Positions 59,280 through 64,000 of a stretch of DNA of 64,000 nucleotides are shown here, one piece after another (positions within the stretch are counted from its first letter, which is position 1; each line of letters opens with the position of its first letter). Below the pieces are notes generated by a model, which was not told where the DNA came from, made no database searches, and saw only the letters and a program-made list of their open reading frames with translations. Source of the DNA: Streptomyces alboflavus (GTDB lineage: Bacteria > Actinomycetota > Actinomycetes > Streptomycetales > Streptomycetaceae); the NCBI RefSeq assembly GCF_000716675.1, contig NZ_JNXT01000027.1:1-64000 (forward strand). The letters are read 5' to 3'. A program made the translations under genes and the position numbers.

Positions 59280-60445
59280 GCGGCTGCTCCCTTCATGAGT
59301 TCGGCGGCGGCGACGGCGCAGCTGCGGTTCTTGCCGGTGCCTGCCCGGCCGTGGATGGTGAAGTAGGGGGTGTCGATGCCGCAGCCGCACTCCGAGCCCG
59401 GGTACTGGGACACCAGGTCGCCCATCAGGACGCTGTGCACGGGGGCCGACGTCATGTGCGGTGCCAGGAAGTGCGGATAGCCCTGCTCCCCGTACGGCAG
59501 GACCTGCCGGGTGCGTACGTCGCGGACGAACAGCCGGGACCAGACGGGCACATGGAAGCGGTGACGGGCGCACTCGGTGTAGGGGACGCTGTGTTCCACC
59601 GAGCCGTAGCCGTCCCTGACCCGGTCGGCCGGTATGCCCAACTGCTCCTCGACGAGCGCGTGCAGCTCCTCCTTGCCGATCTGCTGGTCGGCGTGGCCCT
59701 TCCAGCCGCCGCCGAGCAGCACCAGGGAGTCGGCGGGAAGGCGCAGGGGCGGCACGCCGCGCGCGCGGAGCTGCTTGAGGGTGAAGTACAGGAAGGACGG
59801 GAAGCCGAACATGCGCACCGGCAGCCCTTCCTCGGCGTACCGGACCAGGGTGTCGACGCAGCCGAACGGGTCGAAGGCGTGGTCGGTGCCGTTGTGGCGC
59901 AGGGCGTGGAAGACGCCCTTGGCCGGGGCGAAGTCGCAGAAGTAGTGCGTGGTGAACGCGGTGCCCCGGGATGCGCCGGGCGCTGGTTCGTAGCCGAAGA
60001 CGAGGTAGTTGACCGGCTGGTCGGGGGTGATCCAGCCGTAGTGGTCGAAGATGCGGGCGACCATGCGCTGGCCGGCCCGGATCGACCAGGTGTCGAAGAA
60101 CATCTGCGAGCGCTGGCCCGTGGTGCCCGAGGAGGTCAGGTGCAGCACCACGTCCTCGCGCGGGATCGACAACACCTCGTGCTGCTTCAGGAAGTTGGCG
60201 TGCAGGTAGGGCAGGTCCGCGGCGTCGGCAGCGGTGGTCAGCGGTGTACGCGGCCGGGACCGCCACAGCCGGCCGAAGAACGGTGAGCGCTCCGCGTGCC
60301 AGGCGTTGGCCTCGTTCAGGGCCTCGGTGAACAGGGCGTCGGTGGCGGCGGGGGCGAGGTAGGGCTCGGTGAGGTCGCCCAGGCGCTGGACGGCGGACAG
60401 GGCGGACCCGTCGGGGACGTCGAGGGGGGCCAGATGCGGATTCAC
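59276..60445 (-). CDS. LuxE-like acyl-protein synthetase
   Basis: A 389-aa LuxE-family enzyme, which adenylates a carboxylic acid and passes it to the LuxC cysteine. Signatures: VVLHLTSSGTTGQRSQMFFD (P-loop-like AMP site), VNYLVFGYEP, VLLGGGWKGHADQQIGKEEL and GYGSVEHSVPYTECARHRFH. The classic LuxE C-terminal acyl-accepting cysteine may be in GSECGCGID. GTG 60445 overlaps the GNAT stop. No luxAB luciferase genes are present, so the role is biosynthetic reduction of an acid. Confidence 0.92.
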   Translation of the reverse strand: MNPHLAPLDVPDGSALSAVQRLGDLTEPYLAPAATDALFTEALNEANAWHAERSPFFGRLWRSRPRTPLTTAADAADLPYLHANFLKQHEVLSIPREDVVLHLTSSGTTGQRSQMFFDTWSIRAGQRMVARIFDHYGWITPDQPVNYLVFGYEPAPGASRGTAFTTHYFCDFAPAKGVFHALRHNGTDHAFDPFGCVDTLVRYAEEGLPVRMFGFPSFLYFTLKQLRARGVPPLRLPADSLVLLGGGWKGHADQQIGKEELHALVEEQLGIPADRVRDGYGSVEHSVPYTECARHRFHVPVWSRLFVRDVRTRQVLPYGEQGYPHFLAPHMTSAPVHSVLMGDLVSQYPGSECGCGIDTPYFTIHGRAGTGKNRSCAVAAAELMKGAAA

Positions 60446-61605
60446 GCTGATTCCTTGCTGTCCGTGGTGGTCAGATAGGTGGAGGTCCAGGCGGTGCAGT
60501 AGTGCTCGATGTAGGGCCGCAGGCTCGGGTCGATGTCCGCCGTGCGGAAGTCCAGGTGGTGCGGGGCGCGGGAGACGACCACGTAGTCCTCGAAGCTGTC
60601 GCCGACGCGGCGCATCGCCGGATAGAGGGCGCTGGGCACGAAGCCCTGGGCGTGGAAGGCACGCAGGGCGTCCTGGTCGCGCAGCGGCAGCAGCGCCTCG
60701 ACATAGCGGGCCCCCGCCGCCTCGACCGACTCGACGATCTGCTCCAGGAGCGAGGCCGTCAGGAGGACGTCCGGGGTGATGTCCACCAGTGCGCAGGTGA
60801 GCAGAGACGGGTCGAGGGCGGCATAGACCTCGAAGCCGCCGCCGACCGGCGTGAGCATCGTGTTCGGCTGGTGGAAGGGGTAGAAGACGTTCCCGCGCGC
60901 CCCCTGGAGCTCCTGATGGCGGCGGCGTACGAAATCGGCCGCCTCGATCCGCTCGAACTCCACCTGCCGCTCCCGCGGCCTGGCGGGCGGCGGGGCGGGT
61001 ATCGCGGTGGGCACGGCGGGGCTGACGCCGATGCCCGCGGCGCGTTCGGCGGCCTGCGCCAGGGGCCGTACCTCGGGGCTCAGCCGGGGCGGGACCGCGC
61101 GCCGGGCCAGGACGCCGTCGCGGTGGCGGACCATGAGCGCGATGTGTTCCCTGCGGCGGAAGAGCGTCGCGTTGGGCAGGACGCCCATCGGCCGGAAACC
61201 GGTGCGCAGGAGCATCCGCTGGGGGCCGCGGGTGGCGGTGCGGGCCGCGGCGTACACCGAGTCCAACTCGCCCGCGGGGCCCAGGGCTTCGGCGCAGAGC
61301 CGCTCCAGCATCCCGGCGGCGAGCCCGGCGACGCGGTGGTCGGGGTGGACGGCGACGCCTTCCAGGCGGCCGATGCGGGCGGCCGGGTCGCGGCGCAGCA
61401 GGGCGGAGGCGATGACCTGGCCGCTGCCGTGCAGGCGCGCGACCAGCCAGGTCACGGCCGGGTCGGCGATGGTGTCGGCCATGGTCTGCGGGCAGGTGCC
61501 GAGCTTGATGCGGTAGTCGGAGCCGTACACGGCGAAGTAGAGCTGCCGCAGCTCGGCGACGTCGTGAGCGGTGGCACGCGTGATGAGAGGGGCAGGGGTG
61601 GTCAC
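60442..61605 (-). CDS. GNAT-family N-acyltransferase
   Basis: A 387-aa protein with an N-terminal GNAT domain (5-160): VYGSDYRIKLGT, IASALLRRDP, IGRLEGVAVHPDHRVAGLAA (acetyl-CoA site), MLLRTGFRPMGVLPN. The second half (200-387) may be a degenerate second GNAT fold (YVEALLPLRDQDALRAFHAQ, GFVPSALYPAM). This long form often occurs next to LuxE/LuxC-type enzymes by my recollection. GTG 61605 overlaps the MFS stop. It may acylate an amine made from the aldehyde, or the acyl donor substrate. Confidence 0.82.
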   Translation of the reverse strand: MTTPAPLITRATAHDVAELRQLYFAVYGSDYRIKLGTCPQTMADTIADPAVTWLVARLHGSGQVIASALLRRDPAARIGRLEGVAVHPDHRVAGLAAGMLERLCAEALGPAGELDSVYAAARTATRGPQRMLLRTGFRPMGVLPNATLFRRREHIALMVRHRDGVLARRAVPPRLSPEVRPLAQAAERAAGIGVSPAVPTAIPAPPPARPRERQVEFERIEAADFVRRRHQELQGARGNVFYPFHQPNTMLTPVGGGFEVYAALDPSLLTCALVDITPDVLLTASLLEQIVESVEAAGARYVEALLPLRDQDALRAFHAQGFVPSALYPAMRRVGDSFEDYVVVSRAPHHLDFRTADIDPSLRPYIEHYCTAWTSTYLTTTDSKESA

Positions 61606-62861
61606 GCCTTGCCTTCCAGGAGCGCGGTTCGGGTGGGCGGGGCCGTGGTCAGGGCGTGCTCGCGGCCGCGCAGCGCGTACAGCGCGCAGGCGGCGGGCAG
61701 CACGCCGACGGCCTGGATCAGACAGAGCGTCTGGGGCGAGAGGTGGTCGCCGAGCAGGCCGAAGACCAGGGACGCGACGGGGAACGTGGCGCCGATCATG
61801 GCCTGCATGAGGGCGAAGAAGCCCGGCTTGTCCGCCGCGGGCACGGCGCGCTGGAAGAGCGCCACGAAGCGCACCCCGACGGCCCCGACGCACCACCCGG
61901 CCACGACCAGGCAGCCGATGACGACCGGCCGTTGGGCGATCACGCCGGGCAGCGCCAGGGCGACGGCGAACCCGGTGACGCACACCGCCCCGACGCTCGT
62001 GGCGCGCCCCGTGAGGTGCTTGCCGCTGAGCGCGCCGAGCAGGGTGCCCACGCCGAGCCCGGCTTCGAGCAGGGCGAAGGTGGTGGCGTCGGCGTGCAGC
62101 ACCGACTTGGTGTACAGCGGGAAGATCACGAAGACAGCGGTCGAGAAGAGGTTCACCGCGGCCAGGCACAGCAGGATCGAGCGCAGCAGCGGCAGGCCGG
62201 TGAGGATGTCGCGCAGTCGGCGCTTGTCGGGGGCCGACGCGGGCGTGGGCGGAGCCTGCGGGGGCCGGAAGCGGGCCAGGCCCGCCGCCGTCCCGGAGAG
62301 CGCGTAGCAGGCGGCGCAGGCCAGGACGAGTCCGGCGAGGCCGGTGTGCTCGACCAGGAGCGGCGCGGTGAACGCCCCGGCGAGACCGGCCATGGACAGC
62401 GTGGCCAGGGTCACCGCCGTGGCGTTCTCGATGTCCTCGGCGTCGACGAGCGCGGTGACCGACGTGGGGATGCACGGGTCGAAGAAGGCCTGGCAGACGG
62501 CGAGCGCGAGGGCGACGGGGTAGACGGCTGCCAGGGGCACGGTGCCCAGCGCGGCCCAGGCGGCGAGCGCGGCGGCCACGCAGGCGGCGACCCAGGTGGT
62601 GCGGCGCAGCACGTCTCGGCTGGCGTGGCGGGCGAGGACCCGGGCGACGACGGGGACGAGCAGCGCGGCCGGCAGGGTGCCGAGGACCATGAGCAGTCCG
62701 GTGGCGAGACCGCGGCGTTCGGCGGCCACATGGCTGACGATCCACCACACCAGGCCGACCTGGAGCATGCGGAAGGCGCCCTGGGCCGCGACCTGTGCCG
62801 TCCACACCTTGGCGAAGTCGGCGTTGCGCAGCAGCAGCGGGCGGGTGCGTACGTCGGTCAC
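61602..62861 (-). CDS. MFS transporter
   Basis: A 419-aa permease with about 11-12 membrane segments of the MFS_3/EntS type (FFDPCIPTSVTALVDAEDIE, DKPGFFALMQAMIGATFPVA, FQRAVPAADKPGFFALM). GTG 62861 overlaps the upstream stop by 4 nt. It resembles the exporter at 53769 in family but is not a close copy. Likely exports the product of its operon. Confidence 0.9.
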   Translation of the reverse strand: MTDVRTRPLLLRNADFAKVWTAQVAAQGAFRMLQVGLVWWIVSHVAAERRGLATGLLMVLGTLPAALLVPVVARVLARHASRDVLRRTTWVAACVAAALAAWAALGTVPLAAVYPVALALAVCQAFFDPCIPTSVTALVDAEDIENATAVTLATLSMAGLAGAFTAPLLVEHTGLAGLVLACAACYALSGTAAGLARFRPPQAPPTPASAPDKRRLRDILTGLPLLRSILLCLAAVNLFSTAVFVIFPLYTKSVLHADATTFALLEAGLGVGTLLGALSGKHLTGRATSVGAVCVTGFAVALALPGVIAQRPVVIGCLVVAGWCVGAVGVRFVALFQRAVPAADKPGFFALMQAMIGATFPVASLVFGLLGDHLSPQTLCLIQAVGVLPAACALYALRGREHALTTAPPTRTALLEGKA

Positions 62862-64000
62862 GAGGCCACCCGCTCGTCGACGACGCCGATGAGTTTGCCG
62901 GAGCGGGAGTTGACGACGAGGTCGCGGTGGGAGCTCCACTCCACCTCCAGCGGGTGCAGCTGACCGGCGGCGACGAACTGGTCGTACTCCGGGCGGGCCG
63001 CGCGGATCCCGGCGGCGATGGCCTCGCCGAGGACCGCCGGGGGGTGCTCGTGCCGGGCCGTGGCCAGGCGCAGCGCCAGCAGATCGCGCCCGTCGCGGCG
63101 GCGGGCGACCAACTGCACGCCGGTCACCAGGCCCTCGGTGTCGCAGGCGGCGATGATCTGCCGTACGTCGGCGGTGTAGAGGGTGACGCCGCTGACCCGG
63201 GCCCCTTCGCCGGAGCGGCCCGCGAGCCGGAAGGTGCCGTCCGCGCGCTCGCTCCAGGCGGCCCGGTCGCCGACGGGGTAGCGGATGACGGGCATGAGGC
63301 GACGGGTCAGTGCGGTGACGACGAGTCGGCCCGCGCGGCCGGGCTCGGTGATCGGCTCGCCGGTGTCCTCGTCGAGGATCTCGACGAGTGTCTCGGGGTG
63401 GTACGGGCGGTGCAGCGACGGGTCGTCGCCGGGGACGGGTTCGCCGAGCAGGCCCGCGTCCACGCTGGCGCAACCGAGCGACTGGACACGGGCGTTGGGG
63501 AACGCCTTGGCCAGGAGCGGGCGCTGGTCGTCGAAGAAGGCCTCCCCGGCGAACAGCAGCAGCTCGACGCCCGGCAGGGTGCGGCCCTGGGCCAGCAGGT
63601 GGTCGGCCAGTTGGCACAGCTTGGTCGGCAGGGTGGCGAGGACCTGGGCGTCGAAGTCCTCGACGACGGCCGCGGTGTAGGCGGGCGAGGCGCTGCCGCT
63701 GACGGGCAGGCGGACGTTGGTGACGGGCGCGTGCTCCAGGGACATGTGCGTGAACAGGAAGCTGGAGTACAACTCCCCCGCGTAGAAGGCGTTGACGACC
63801 CGGTGGTCCGGGCGCAGTCCCGCGGCGGTCATGCCGCGTCCGTACGCGGTGACGAACTCCCGCCACTCCTCTCGCGCGTAGCAGGAGAACTTCGGCGCTC
63901 CGGTCGTGCCGCCGGTCTTGAAGACCGAGGCGTCGGTCAGCGGTCCGGTCAGGACGCGGTTGTCGCGCAGGGTGTTGGCCGCCCAGAAGGCGGCGTGGTC
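62858..64000 (-). CDS. PaaK-like adenylating enzyme (5' end beyond window)
   Basis: At least 380 aa, with the 5' part cut by the window end. The AMP-binding signature FKTGGTTGAPKFSCYAREEW is encoded near 63900, then FYAGELYSSFLFTHM, LLLFAGEAFFDD, SLGCASVDAGLLG, YPVGDRAAWS and a C-terminal domain GRSGEGARVSGVTLYTADVR. It belongs to the phenylacetate-CoA ligase/LuxE group and should activate an acid as acyl adenylate. An internal ATG at 63832 is not the start, since the signature lies upstream in frame. First visible gene of the coupled operon. Confidence 0.88.
   Translation of the reverse strand, partial: DHAAFWAANTLRDNRVLTGPLTDASVFKTGGTTGAPKFSCYAREEWREFVTAYGRGMTAAGLRPDHRVVNAFYAGELYSSFLFTHMSLEHAPVTNVRLPVSGSASPAYTAAVVEDFDAQVLATLPTKLCQLADHLLAQGRTLPGVELLLFAGEAFFDDQRPLLAKAFPNARVQSLGCASVDAGLLGEPVPGDDPSLHRPYHPETLVEILDEDTGEPITEPGRAGRLVVTALTRRLMPVIRYPVGDRAAWSERADGTFRLAGRSGEGARVSGVTLYTADVRQIIAACDTEGLVTGVQLVARRRDGRDLLALRLATARHEHPPAVLGEAIAAGIRAARPEYDQFVAAGQLHPLEVEWSSHRDLVVNSRSGKLIGVVDERVAS

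Noticed and set aside
56721..60445. LuxC/LuxE taken as bioluminescence genes
   Set aside because: No luxA/luxB luciferase or flavin genes; LuxC/LuxE-type enzymes also serve general acid reduction.

Overview
The window is high-GC actinobacterial DNA and almost certainly comes from a Streptomyces chromosome. The evidence is the GC-rich third positions, many GTG starts with 4-nt GTGA/ATGA overlaps, three chaplins, a MelC1/MelC2 tyrosinase pair, class E sortases, the crgA and fhaA-fhaB-pstP-rodA-pbpA-pknB cell-wall/division locus, paired GAF-ANTAR proteins, and a TTA codon in a specialised-metabolism gene.

Region 1 (1-7.4 kb, minus strand) is an envelope polysaccharide operon: secreted protein, GT4 glycosyltransferase, polyprenyl-phosphate sugar transferase, O-antigen-ligase-like polymerase and MurJ/MviN-type flippase. 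Region 2 (7.5-14 kb) is an aerial-surface locus. It holds two chaplins with a cysteine pair, one chaplin without cysteine, three small secreted proteins of unknown function, a DUF5949-type protein coupled to a VKOR-type disulfide enzyme, the tyrosinase pair, and a Tat-exported M23 endopeptidase. Region 3 (14-21 kb) holds a CheB-CheR/PAS pair, two GAF-ANTAR proteins, a 29-bp tandem repeat array, a DUF5324-type protein, a cyclophilin-type PPIase and a rhomboid protease. Region 4 (21-35.5 kb) is the conserved crgA - DUF881 - sortase - pabA - srtE - srtE - pknB - pbpA - rodA - pstP - fhaB - fhaA block, with a DnaA-box cluster beside crgA and a tRNA-Leu(CAG) at its end.

Region 5 (35.7-56.7 kb) starts directly after the tRNA and is a phosphonate biosynthetic gene cluster. 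Its certain core is PEP mutase (EDK-X5-NS motif), phosphonopyruvate decarboxylase and an iron-type alcohol dehydrogenase, which predicts PEP -> phosphonopyruvate -> phosphonoacetaldehyde -> 2-hydroxyethylphosphonate. Around the core are a TauD-like dioxygenase, a TTA-containing cofactor-independent phosphoglycerate mutase homologue, an unusual S9 peptidase-adenylation-carrier-epimerase-like fusion of 1729 aa, a biotin-carboxylase-fold protein lacking bicarbonate/biotin residues, a thymidylate-kinase-like P-loop protein, an MFS exporter and a FemAB/GNAT-like transferase. Diverging from these are a CYTH-fold protein, an argininosuccinate-synthase-like protein and an ATP-grasp ligase. I cannot match this gene set to a phosphonate pathway I know, so it is the best candidate for an undescribed system.

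Region 6 (56.7-64 kb, minus strand, running off the edge) is a tightly coupled operon with 4-nt overlaps at every junction: a PaaK-like adenylating enzyme (truncated by the window end), MFS permease, GNAT, LuxE-like acyl-protein synthetase, and a LuxC-like acyl reductase fused to a second adenylating enzyme. It converges on region 5 at a shared terminator. Whether it belongs to the same product is open.
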